A stretch of DNA of 64,000 nt from Dyella thiooxydans (GTDB taxonomy: Bacteria > Pseudomonadota > Gammaproteobacteria > Xanthomonadales > Rhodanobacteraceae), in the NCBI RefSeq assembly GCF_001641285.1, contig NZ_CP014841.1, forward strand, positions 3,374,501-3,438,500, written 5' to 3'. The position numbers and the translations under genes are program-made. This document shows positions 26,472 to 34,625 of the stretch, one piece after another. The notes below the pieces were generated by a model. It had not been told where the DNA came from, searched no databases, and saw nothing but the letters and a program-made list of their open reading frames with translations. Position 1 is the first letter of the stretch. Each line of letters starts with the position of its first letter.

Positions 26472-27821
26472 ATGCGTTGCTTCTCCAACACCTGGCTCGG
26501 CCCGCGTGCCGTCGTTGCCCTCGGGGCGGCGGCGGTTGCCGCGTGCGTGGTCGGTGGCGGGTCGGTCGCCGCCGCGAGCCGGCCGGCGGACACCACCCCG
26601 GTCGACGCGGCGATCCGCCAGTGGGTGCGTTATCCATCGACGCCCGGCCACCTGAGTGCGCAGGCCGAGCTGGGCAAAAGGCTCTTCTTCGATACCACCC
26701 TGTCGGCCTCGAAGCGGATGTCCTGCGCCAGCTGCCACAGCCCGGCGCACGCCTACGGGCCACCGAACGGACGCGCGGTGCAGCTGGGTGGACCGCACCT
26801 CGATCGCGCCGGCACCCGCGCCGTGCCCTCGCTGCGCTACCTCGACCACACGCCGCTGTTCAGCCTCGACGCCTTCACGCCGGGCTCGGAGGACGCCGAG
26901 TACGAAGGCCCGCGCGGTGGTTTCACCCGCGACGGCCGCGCCGCCTCGCGCCAGCAGCAGGCGGCGATCCCGCTGCTGGACCGCAACGAGATGGCCAATG
27001 CCGGTCCGCAGGCGGTGGTCGCCGCCGTGCGCGACGGTCCACATGCCGCGGCGTTCCGGCAGGTGTTCGGCGCGGACGTGTTCGCGCATCCGGCGCAGGC
27101 GTTCGCCGACGTCGGCGAGGCGCTGGCGGCGTTTCAGCGCGAAGACCCGAGCTTCCACCCCTACACCAGCAAGTTCGACGCGGTGATGTCCGGCCACGCC
27201 GGCTTCACCGCGCAGGAGCTGCGCGGCTACGCGCTGTTCAACGACCCGCGCAAGGGCAACTGCGCGTCCTGCCATATCGACGTGCCGGGGCCGGGCGGAC
27301 GCCCCGTGCCGTTCACCGATTTCGCCTACGCCGCGCTCGGCGTACCGCGCAACCCTTCGATCCCGGCCAACCGCGACCCACATCATGTCGACCTGGGCCT
27401 GTGCGGCCCCTACCGGCGTGACTTGCAGGAGCAGGCGCGCTACTGCGGCATGTTCAAGACGCCGACACTGCGCAACGTGGCCACGCGCCGGGTGTTCTTC
27501 CACAACGGCGCCTTCCGTTCGCTCACCGACGTGGTCGCGTTCTACGTCCAGCGCGACACCGAGCCGGGCAAGTGGTATCCGCGGGCGCACGGCAAGGTGA
27601 TCCCCTACGACGACCTGCCGCCGCGCTACCGCGGCAACGTCGACCGTACCGACGCACCGATGGATCGCGGCAAGGGTGCGATGCCGGCACTGGACACCCG
27701 CGAGATCGCCGACGTGGTGGCCTTCCTGCGCACGCTGGATGACGGGTATTCCGCGACGGCGGGCGGGCCGGCTACGCATCCCGACACGAATGCTGTGCGC
27801 GGCGCCACGACCGCACCCTAG
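26472..27821 (+). CDS. di-haem cytochrome c peroxidase/MauG-family protein
   Basis: The 449-residue protein has a hydrophobic N-terminal export signal. Two c-type haem motifs CASCH lie at about residues 85 and 265, in family contexts LGKRLFFDTTLSASKRMSCASCH and ALFNDPRKGNCASCH. Further landmarks are FKTPTLRNVATRRVFFHNGAF and REIADVVAFLRTLDDGY. It is a periplasmic redox enzyme of the CcpA/MauG superfamily. Peroxide reduction is the default expectation, but MauG-like proteins can act on other substrates. It starts 41 bp after the phosphoesterase stop on the same strand, so they may be co-transcribed. Confidence 0.88.
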   Translation: MRCFSNTWLGPRAVVALGAAAVAACVVGGGSVAAASRPADTTPVDAAIRQWVRYPSTPGHLSAQAELGKRLFFDTTLSASKRMSCASCHSPAHAYGPPNGRAVQLGGPHLDRAGTRAVPSLRYLDHTPLFSLDAFTPGSEDAEYEGPRGGFTRDGRAASRQQQAAIPLLDRNEMANAGPQAVVAAVRDGPHAAAFRQVFGADVFAHPAQAFADVGEALAAFQREDPSFHPYTSKFDAVMSGHAGFTAQELRGYALFNDPRKGNCASCHIDVPGPGGRPVPFTDFAYAALGVPRNPSIPANRDPHHVDLGLCGPYRRDLQEQARYCGMFKTPTLRNVATRRVFFHNGAFRSLTDVVAFYVQRDTEPGKWYPRAHGKVIPYDDLPPRYRGNVDRTDAPMDRGKGAMPALDTREIADVVAFLRTLDDGYSATAGGPATHPDTNAVRGATTAP

Positions 27822-27960
27822 CGGTGCGTGCTGGCCGGTGGCCTGGCGTGGCGTGGCGTGGGGCTAGGGCGCATCGCCGCAGGCGCATGAGTCTGGCGGC
27901 CGGCAGCCGAACTTCCCGAAGCCAACGCCCCGCTATGATCGGCCGCTTCTGCCACCACGG

Positions 27961-28704
27961 ATGCCCGGCATGCATGCGAGCCCCGCTGAATCCGATTCCT
28001 CCCAGCTCCGAGCAGGCTTCCTTGCAATCACCGGTCTGGTGGCGACCGGCGCCATCCTCGGTGCCCTGCTGGCTGGATCGGGTGCAGCCGACGGCTGGCG
28101 CTGGCTGCACTGGATCTGCAAGCCGCTGGCGACGGTGCTGATCCTGGCGATGGCCTGGCGCGCGAGGCCGCCGCTGTCGCTGCGCTATCGCCGCCGTGTG
28201 CTGATCGGCCTGGGCCTCGCCCTGCTCGGCGATGTGCTGCTGATGCTGCCCGGCGACTTCTTCGTGCCGGGGCTGGCTGCGTTCCTGCTCGGGCATCTGG
28301 CCTTCCTCGCTGCATGGCTGGACGACAGCCGCTTCGCGGTGCGCCCGCTGGGGCTGCTGGCCTGCCTGCTGGGCGCCGTCGGCCTGTTGTGGCTGCTGTG
28401 GCCGCATGTAGCCGTACCGCTGCGCGTCCCAGTGGCCGTCTACGCGCTGGTGCTGGCGACCATGACGGGACAGGCGGTGGGGCGCGCGTGGCAGCACGCG
28501 TCCACCGGCGATGCCTTGGCGCTGCCGTCGCGTGTTGCCGCACTCGGCGCCCTGCTGTTCATGGCCAGCGACAGCCTGATCGCCTGGGATCGCTTCCGTC
28601 ACGCCTTGCCGCTGGCCACGTTGTGGATACTCGGCAGCTATTACCCGGCGATCGGACTGATCGCGTGGTCGGTGCGTCGCGGGTCGACGGGCAAGCACGG
28701 ATAG
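27961..28704 (+). CDS. lysoplasmalogenase-like membrane protein (YhhN/TMEM86 family)
   Basis: The 247-residue protein has about eight hydrophobic segments. YhhN-family marks are WICKPLATVLILAMAWRA, IGLGLALLGDVLLMLPGDFFVPGLAAFLLGHLAFLAAW, GALLFMASDSLIAWDRF and LGSYYPAIGLIAWS. The conserved Asp residues of GDVLLM and SDSLIAW are present. Relatives hydrolyse the vinyl-ether bond of lysoplasmalogens in the membrane; activity in this organism is untested. It is a single gene converging on the next with a 13-bp gap. Confidence 0.82.
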   Translation: MPGMHASPAESDSSQLRAGFLAITGLVATGAILGALLAGSGAADGWRWLHWICKPLATVLILAMAWRARPPLSLRYRRRVLIGLGLALLGDVLLMLPGDFFVPGLAAFLLGHLAFLAAWLDDSRFAVRPLGLLACLLGAVGLLWLLWPHVAVPLRVPVAVYALVLATMTGQAVGRAWQHASTGDALALPSRVAALGALLFMASDSLIAWDRFRHALPLATLWILGSYYPAIGLIAWSVRRGSTGKHG

Positions 28705-28717
28705 CCGGTCGCCACCG

Positions 28718-29140
28718 TCATCGGGTCCACCCCCGCGCGCCGGCCCACCCCGCCAGTGGCACCAGGCCGATCGCCACCAGCAGCACCGCGCCCTGCAGCA
28801 GCGGGGCCACCGGGTTCGCCGCCTTCAGGTTCTCGAGCATGATGAACAGGCCGACATCCTGCGCCAGCACCCCGAGCAGGGAGGCGATCAGCAGACCGGT
28901 CGCCCAGCGCTTGCGCAGCAACAGGCCGAGGCAGCCGAGTGCGCCGCCGACGACGGCGATGCCGGTGGCGGCGATGGCCCACAGCGGGCGTTCCCGATAG
29001 AGCATCTGCTGCGCGTCGGGCAGCTTGGCGATGTCCTCCGGCCTCAACTGGAGATCGGCGACGAAGGCCACGCAGCCGGCCAGGTTCCACAACAGGGCGG
29101 CGGTGGCGACGACGTAGAACCACACCGGGGGCTTGTTCAC
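28718..29140 (-). CDS. small four-helix membrane protein, unknown function
   Basis: The 140-residue product has four hydrophobic segments (about 7-27, 53-75, 80-100, 112-133) and no recognisable catalytic motif. The first segment reads WFYVVATAALLWNLAGCVAF. I do not recognise more than a general resemblance to uncharacterised proteobacterial membrane proteins. It stands alone between convergent and tandem neighbours. Confidence 0.7.
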   Translation of the reverse strand: MNKPPVWFYVVATAALLWNLAGCVAFVADLQLRPEDIAKLPDAQQMLYRERPLWAIAATGIAVVGGALGCLGLLLRKRWATGLLIASLLGVLAQDVGLFIMLENLKAANPVAPLLQGAVLLVAIGLVPLAGWAGARGWTR

Positions 29141-29269
29141 GGGGCATCCTCCAAAAGTGCGAGCCGGTCGATCGTGGCGGATTAGAGCGCCCGGTCGCGC
29201 CTCGCGGTCAAGTGGCGGCGCACGGTGGACCGAGCGGCGGTCGCCGGATCCCGGGCATCCCGGCCGGCG

Positions 29270-29524
29270 CTAGCGGCTGAACTCGGTCGGTTGTTCCAGC
29301 TGCAGGATCGCGTCCTGCAGATCGTCCATCTTCCTGCCCAGGATGGCCTGCGCGTCGTAGAGGCCGCGGTTGTAGAAGTACGCGCCGATCTCCCGGCCGA
29401 CGAAGTCGAGCAGGAACTCCGCGTCGAACTGGCCGATGCGCTGTTTCAGCTCCTCACTGAAGTAACCCTGGATCCTGCGCACCAGGATCGCGCGCTCGTC
29501 GGCGGTGAAGGCGATGTCGGTCAT
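29270..29524 (-). CDS. DUF2164-family protein
   Basis: ATG 29524 (MTDIAFTADERAILVRRIQGYFSEELKQ) gives an 84-residue soluble protein. The pattern FxxELxxxIGxFDAEFLLDFVGREIGAYFYNRGLYDAQ is characteristic of DUF2164. The open frame runs upstream to 29623, but that extension is basic and low in conservation signs. Function is unknown. Confidence 0.82.
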   Translation of the reverse strand: MTDIAFTADERAILVRRIQGYFSEELKQRIGQFDAEFLLDFVGREIGAYFYNRGLYDAQAILGRKMDDLQDAILQLEQPTEFSR

Positions 29525-29675
29525 GGGGGATAGGTCACCTCGTCCGTGGGTCGAGGACATGCGGGTGGTTCGGGAGAGCGGGTGGAGGGCGCGGGTTTCC
29601 GTACCCTCCGCTGTCGCCATCACCGGCGTGGTGCCGGAGCTGGCGCTTGGCTCCCGGCAGCGAAAGGAGCCGGCG

Positions 29676-29945
29676 TCAGGCAGCTGCCTCCTTGTGCCGG
29701 TCCGGCAGGAAGAACAGCACCAGCAGACCGATCAGGCTGAGTATTCCGAGGGCGCCCCACAACGGCGAGTGGCCCTTTGCCTTCGCGTACTGGCTGCATC
29801 CCCAGATGAACACGCCGAGCCCCACCAGCGCGATCAGGACACCGAGGTCTTCGCTCCCCGACTCCATGAGCACGCGGCCGATGATCGAGCCGATGAGGCC
29901 CAGGCCGACGCCGATGTTGGTGGTGCGCTTGTACTCTGCAAGCAT
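29676..29945 (-). CDS. small membrane protein, unknown function
   Basis: The 89-residue protein has three hydrophobic stretches (about 11-26, 34-50, 61-79) and ends in a charged tail (PDRHKEAAA). GGGGA lies close upstream of its ATG. No family is recognised with confidence. Confidence 0.65.
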   Translation of the reverse strand: MLAEYKRTTNIGVGLGLIGSIIGRVLMESGSEDLGVLIALVGLGVFIWGCSQYAKAKGHSPLWGALGILSLIGLLVLFFLPDRHKEAAA

Positions 29946-30064
29946 GTCTTTCCCCTTGGTGACACGTCCCTGAGCACCCCTTGTGCGGGACGTGTTCCCG
30001 GATGGTCGGTGGAGCGGGCCGACCGGTCAATCGACACCCGCTCACGTGCGGGCCCGATAAAGCG

Positions 30065-30089
30065 AAAGGCGCGGTTGCCCGCGCCTTTT
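30065..30089 (-). terminator. bidirectional terminator behind the RND operon
   Basis: GGCGCGG/CCGCGCC (30068-30074 and 30079-30085) is flanked by AAA on the left and TTTT on the right. It lies about 30 bp past the RND stop on the leftward strand and upstream of the 29676-29945 gene, so it should end efflux transcription. Confidence 0.7.
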
Positions 30090-30119
30090 GCCTTCCTGCC
30101 GACGATATCGCCTGGCGAC

Positions 30120-33100
30120 TCAAGCCTCCAGCAGCGGCGGCTCTTCGTCTGCGGCTTTGTCCGCGTGATGGTCGGTGGACAGCAGCATGTAGAACGCCGG
30201 CACCACGAACAGGGTGAACAGCGTGCCGATGGCCAGGCCGGTGGAAATCACCAGACCCATGTTGAAGCGGCCTGCCGCGCCGGCGCCGGAGGCGATCACC
30301 AGCGGCACCACGCCCAGCACCATCGCCGCAGTGGTCATCAGGATCGGGCGCAGGCGCACCGCGGCGGCGTGCTCGATCGCCTCGCGCTTGCCCATGCCGG
30401 CCAGCTGCGAGTGGTTGGCGAACTCCACCATCAGGATGCCGTGCTTGGAGATCAGGCCCATCAGGGTCACCAGCCCCACCTCGGTGTAGATGTTGAGGCT
30501 GGTGAACAGGTTGACGAAGATCAGTGCGCCGAACAGCGCCAGCGGCACCGACACCAGGATCACGATCGGATCGCGCAGGCTGTTGAACTGCGCGGCCAGT
30601 GCCAGGAACACGATGATCACCGCGAACAGCAGGGTGCCGCCGAAGCCGCCCGACTCCTTCTCGAACTGCCGCGACTGGCCGGCGTAATCCACCGTGTAGC
30701 CGGTCGGCGCCACTTCCTTCACCAGTCCCGCGAGGTACTGCAGGGCCTCACCCTGTGACATGCCGGACACGCCGGAGATGGTCGCCGAGTTCAGCTGCTG
30801 GAAGTGGTTGAGCGAGCGCGGCACCACCTCGTGCTTGATCTTTGCCACGGTGGAGGCCTGGATCACCTTGCCGCCCGGCGTGTTGAGGTAGTAGTTCAGC
30901 ACCTGGTGCGGATTGAGCCGGTCGACCTGCAACACCTGCGGGATCACCCGGTACGAACGACCGGAGATCGAGAAGTAGTTGACGTAGCCGCCGCCCAGCG
31001 CCGCGCCGAGCGAGGCACCGACGTCCTTCTGGGTCAGGCCCAGCGAGGTGATCATGTCGCGGTCGAACGACACCGTGGCCTGCGGCTTGTCCACCTTCAG
31101 GTCCGAATCGATGAAGTAGAACTTGCCGCTGGCCTGGGCCTTGGCCAGCACCTCGCTGGCCACCTCGTTGAGGTTCTGGAACGGCTCGGTGGTGGTGATC
31201 ACCATCTGGATCGGCAGGCCCGAGGCGCCGGGCAACGGCGGGAACTGGAACGCCGCCACCTTGGCGCCGGCGATGCCGTTCCAGGCGGCCTGCAGCTCCT
31301 GCTGCAGCTCATGCGCGCTGCGGCTGCGCTGGTCCCACGGCTTGAACAGCACGCCGCCGATGCCCTGGTTGGTGGTCGGCACGCCGGTGAGCTGGAACAT
31401 CTGCTCGTACTCCGGCAGCTTCTTCGCCGCCGCATACATCTGCTCGGCGTACACGTTCATCTGCTGCGCGGTGGCGTTCGGCGCGCCGACGATCTGGCCC
31501 GCGACGATGCCCTGGTCTTCCTCCGGCGCCAGCTGCGACTGCGCGGTCATGCCCAGCGCGATGGTCGCCAGCAGCAGCAGGCCGGACATCACGATCACCA
31601 CCGACCAGGTCGACAGCGTGCCGTGCAGCATGCGCTTGTAGCCGTTCTGCACGCGCTCGAACTGGTGGTCGATGAACTTCACGAAGCGGCCTTCGTCCTG
31701 GTCGCCGCGGAAGAACGTCGCGCACATCATCGGCGACAGCGTCAGTGCCACCACCGCCGACACCGTGACCGCACCGGCCAGGGTGAAGGCGAACTCGGTG
31801 AACAGCGCACCGGTGAGGCCCTTCTGGAAGCCGATCGGCACGTACACCGCGATCAGCACCACGGTCATCGCCAGGATCGGCCCGCCCAGCTCGCGTGCGG
31901 CCAGCAGGGCCGACTGCAGCGGGGTCTTGTGTTCCTCCTTCATGTGGCGGTCGACGTTCTCCACCACGATGATCGCGTCGTCCACCACCAGGCCGATCGC
32001 CAGCACCAGGGCGAGCAGGGTCAGCAGGTTGATCGAGTAGCCCAGCGCCAGCATCACGAAGAAGGTGCCGACCAGCGACAGCGGCATCGCGATCACCGGG
32101 ATGATCACCGCGCGCAGGCTGCCGAGGAACAGGAAGATCACCAGGGTGACGATCACCAGCGCCTCGACCAGGGTCTTGATCACCTCGTCGATCGAGCTGT
32201 TCACGAACTCGGTGCCGTCGTAGACGATCTCGCCGGTAAGGCCGCTGGGCAGCTGGTGCTGGATCTCCGGGAACGCCTCGCGCACCTGCTTGGCCACGTC
32301 CAGCACGTTGGCGTCGGGCGCCACCTTGATGCCGATGAACACCGAGCGCTTGCCGCTGAACGCCACGTTGAAGTCGTAGCTGTCCGAGCCCAGCGTCACC
32401 TTGGCCACGTCCTCGAGCCGCACGATGGAGCCGTTGACCTGCTTGACCGCCAGCTGCTTGAACTGCTCGACGGTGTGCAGGTCGCTGTCGGCGGTGAGGT
32501 CGACGGTGACCGCCTGGCCCTTCGACGAACCGACCGCGGCGAGGTAGTTGTTGGCCGCCAGCGCGGTGTTGACGTCCGCGGCGGTGACGCCGTGCGCGGC
32601 CATCCTGGCCGGGTCGAGCCAGGCGCGCAGCGCGAAGTTGCGCGCGCCGAGCAGCTCGGCGGTCTGCACGCCGGGGATCGAGTCGAGCTTCGGCTTGACC
32701 ACGCGCGAGAGGTAGTCGGTGATGTTGTTGGTGGGCAGCACGTCGCTGTAGAAGCCCATGTACATCGCGTCGACAGTCTCGCCGGTCTGCACCGTGAGCA
32801 CCGGCTGCTGGGCCTGCGGCGGCAGCTGGTTCTTCACCGAGTTCACCTGGGTGGTGATCTCGGTGAGGGCACGGTTGGCGTCGTAGTTCAGGCGCAGCGT
32901 GGCGGTGATGGTCGACACGCCCTGCACGCTGGTGGAGGACAGGTAGTCGATGCCCTGCGCCTGCGAGATCGCCTGCTCCAGCGGCTGGGTGATGAAGCCC
33001 GCCATGGTCTGCGCGTCGGCGCCGTAGTAGGCGGTGCTGACGGTGACGGTGGCGTTCTCGGTTTCCGGGTACTGGCGCACCGTGAGGCTGGTGACGGCCT

Positions 33101-33179
33101 TCAGGCCGAGCACCAGGATCAGCAGGCTGACGACGATCGCCAGGACCGGCTTGTTGATGAACAGGTCGGTGAATTTCAT
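30120..33179 (-). CDS. RND multidrug efflux permease (HAE-1 type)
   Basis: ATG 33179 (MKFTDLFINKPVLAIVVSLLILVLG) is chosen over an upstream open frame because it starts at the first transmembrane helix, as in all RND pumps. The 1019-residue protein has the proton-relay helix GLVVDDAIIVVENVDRH with both Asp residues. The duplicated helix/porter architecture is complete (AMPLSLVGTFFVMLALGYSINLLTLL; LVSVPLALFGALIFVNLF). It would pump hydrophobic compounds from periplasm and inner membrane through the MFP and outer-membrane partners encoded upstream. A 274-bp hairpin-rich spacer separates it from the MFP gene. Substrates cannot be inferred from the sequence alone. Confidence 0.95.
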   Translation of the reverse strand: MKFTDLFINKPVLAIVVSLLILVLGLKAVTSLTVRQYPETENATVTVSTAYYGADAQTMAGFITQPLEQAISQAQGIDYLSSTSVQGVSTITATLRLNYDANRALTEITTQVNSVKNQLPPQAQQPVLTVQTGETVDAMYMGFYSDVLPTNNITDYLSRVVKPKLDSIPGVQTAELLGARNFALRAWLDPARMAAHGVTAADVNTALAANNYLAAVGSSKGQAVTVDLTADSDLHTVEQFKQLAVKQVNGSIVRLEDVAKVTLGSDSYDFNVAFSGKRSVFIGIKVAPDANVLDVAKQVREAFPEIQHQLPSGLTGEIVYDGTEFVNSSIDEVIKTLVEALVIVTLVIFLFLGSLRAVIIPVIAMPLSLVGTFFVMLALGYSINLLTLLALVLAIGLVVDDAIIVVENVDRHMKEEHKTPLQSALLAARELGGPILAMTVVLIAVYVPIGFQKGLTGALFTEFAFTLAGAVTVSAVVALTLSPMMCATFFRGDQDEGRFVKFIDHQFERVQNGYKRMLHGTLSTWSVVIVMSGLLLLATIALGMTAQSQLAPEEDQGIVAGQIVGAPNATAQQMNVYAEQMYAAAKKLPEYEQMFQLTGVPTTNQGIGGVLFKPWDQRSRSAHELQQELQAAWNGIAGAKVAAFQFPPLPGASGLPIQMVITTTEPFQNLNEVASEVLAKAQASGKFYFIDSDLKVDKPQATVSFDRDMITSLGLTQKDVGASLGAALGGGYVNYFSISGRSYRVIPQVLQVDRLNPHQVLNYYLNTPGGKVIQASTVAKIKHEVVPRSLNHFQQLNSATISGVSGMSQGEALQYLAGLVKEVAPTGYTVDYAGQSRQFEKESGGFGGTLLFAVIIVFLALAAQFNSLRDPIVILVSVPLALFGALIFVNLFTSLNIYTEVGLVTLMGLISKHGILMVEFANHSQLAGMGKREAIEHAAAVRLRPILMTTAAMVLGVVPLVIASGAGAAGRFNMGLVISTGLAIGTLFTLFVVPAFYMLLSTDHHADKAADEEPPLLEA

Positions 33180-33253
33180 GGGGCGTAGGGTCCGCTCGCA
33201 GTCATCCGGGTGAATCGCGTTGTCTTCGCAGCGTCTGCCAGACAAGGCGCGCG

Positions 33254-33347
33254 CCGCAGCGCCATAGCATCGCTATGGCCAAGGTGCGCACCGCCGGCTG
33301 GCGGGCGCTGCGGAGCAACCCTCGGGGCCGGGGGCCTCTGCCCCCGG
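33254..33347. repeat. hairpin-rich intercistronic element in the efflux operon
   Basis: Within the 274-bp MFP-RND spacer there are nested inverted repeats. GCCATAGC-ATC-GCTATGGC (33261-33279, perfect 8-bp arms) lies inside an outer pair CCGCAGC/GCTGCGG (33254-33260 and 33307-33313). A second perfect hairpin CCGGGGGC-CTCT-GCCCCCGG lies at 33328-33347. It looks like a REP-type element or RNA processing/attenuation site. Other copies would have to be sought in the genome. Confidence 0.6.
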
Positions 33348-33453
33348 GGATGCGTGGATGGTTGATTCAGTAAAGGCATACATCGTCCTCGCGATGCCCG
33401 TGATGGCGGGCAAAGGGCCGCGGCGCGACCAGCTGGGTGGCGGCGGGCGGACC

Positions 33454-34614
33454 CTATTGCTCCTGCGGCGTGGGCTGCGCGGAGTCGGCCGGCTGCACGC
33501 TGTTGTCGACGGTGATGGTGGCGTCGTTCTTGAGCTTCATCTGGCCGCTGGTGACCACCTCGGTGCCGGCGCTGATGCCCTTGAGGATCGCCACCTGGTC
33601 GCCACGGGTGTCGCCGGTGGTGACGAAGGCCTGCTTGACCGTCGGCGCATTCGGCTTGCCCTGTTCGTCCTTGCCCTTGGCCGGCTGCACCACGTAGACG
33701 GTGTCGCCATACGGGTTGTAGACGATCGCCGCCTGCGGCAGCGTGAGCTGCCGGCGCTGCTGGCCGACGTCCACGGTGAGCTTGGCGAACATGCCGGGGG
33801 TGAGCGTCTTGTCGTGGTTGGGCACGGTCGCTTCCACCTGCACGTTGCGCGTGCTGGTGTCGACCTTGGGGTTGATGGCGCTGAGCCGGCCCGAGAAGGT
33901 GCGGTCCGGCCAGGCATCCAGGTGCAGGCGTACCGCCTGGCCGACCTTCAGCCGGGCCAGTTCGCCCTGCGGCACGTTGAAGTCCACGAACAGCGGGTCG
34001 AGCTGCTGCACCGTCACCACCTGGGTGCCGGCGGCGAGGTAGTCCCCCGGGCTGATCGTGATGATGCCGGCGCGGCCGTCGAACGGCGCGTGCAGCTGCT
34101 TCTTCGCGATCACCACCTGCTGCTGCGCCACCGCGGCCAGGCGGGCCTTGTAGTCGGCCTGCGCGGTGTCGAAGTCGGCCTGGCTGATCGCCTGGGCCGC
34201 GAGCTGCTTGCGGGCGCGCTCGAGGGTCAGCTTCGCCAGCTGGGCATTGGCCTGCAGTTGCTGCAGCTGGGCCACTTCGTCGCCGTCGCGCAGCTGCACC
34301 AGCAGCTGGCCCTTCTTCACGTCCTGGCCGGACTTGAGGTGCACGTCGGTGACCAGCCCGGCCACCTCGGTGGCGAGGTCGGCGCCGTTGGCGGCACGCA
34401 GGCTGCCGACCGCATTGAGCGAGGGCTGCCAGTCCTGCTCGGCGGCCTTCACCGTGCTCACGGTGACCGGCCCCGGCTTGGGCATGGAGTGGATCATCCT
34501 GACCACCAGCAACACCTTGGCGCCGACGATCACGGCGATCAGGGCGAGCGTGCCCAGGATCACCCAGATCATCCGCTTGGCCGTGCTGGGCTTCTTGTCT
34601 GCGCGCGAGGTCAT
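33454..34614 (-). CDS. RND efflux membrane fusion (periplasmic adaptor) protein
   Basis: The 386-residue protein has one N-terminal membrane anchor (MIWVILGTLALIAVIVGAKVLL). The MFP lipoyl/hairpin pattern follows (EVAGLVTDVHLKSGQDVKKGQLLVQLRDGDEVAQLQQ; KKQLHAPFDGRAGIITISPGDYL), then the beta-barrel domain (RNVQVEATVPNHDKTLTPGMFAKLTVDVG). It joins the RND pump to the outer-membrane channel. It is the second gene of the leftward operon, 11 bp after the channel gene. The C-terminus is Gln/Pro-rich. Confidence 0.93.
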   Translation of the reverse strand: MTSRADKKPSTAKRMIWVILGTLALIAVIVGAKVLLVVRMIHSMPKPGPVTVSTVKAAEQDWQPSLNAVGSLRAANGADLATEVAGLVTDVHLKSGQDVKKGQLLVQLRDGDEVAQLQQLQANAQLAKLTLERARKQLAAQAISQADFDTAQADYKARLAAVAQQQVVIAKKQLHAPFDGRAGIITISPGDYLAAGTQVVTVQQLDPLFVDFNVPQGELARLKVGQAVRLHLDAWPDRTFSGRLSAINPKVDTSTRNVQVEATVPNHDKTLTPGMFAKLTVDVGQQRRQLTLPQAAIVYNPYGDTVYVVQPAKGKDEQGKPNAPTVKQAFVTTGDTRGDQVAILKGISAGTEVVTSGQMKLKNDATITVDNSVQPADSAQPTPQEQ

Positions 34615-34625
34615 GCGCGAACTCC

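Noticed and set aside
21549-26763. Two very long reverse-strand frames opposite the second TonB receptor and the phosphoesterase
   Set aside because: Same codon-bias shadow effect; forward frames have signal peptides and family motifs.
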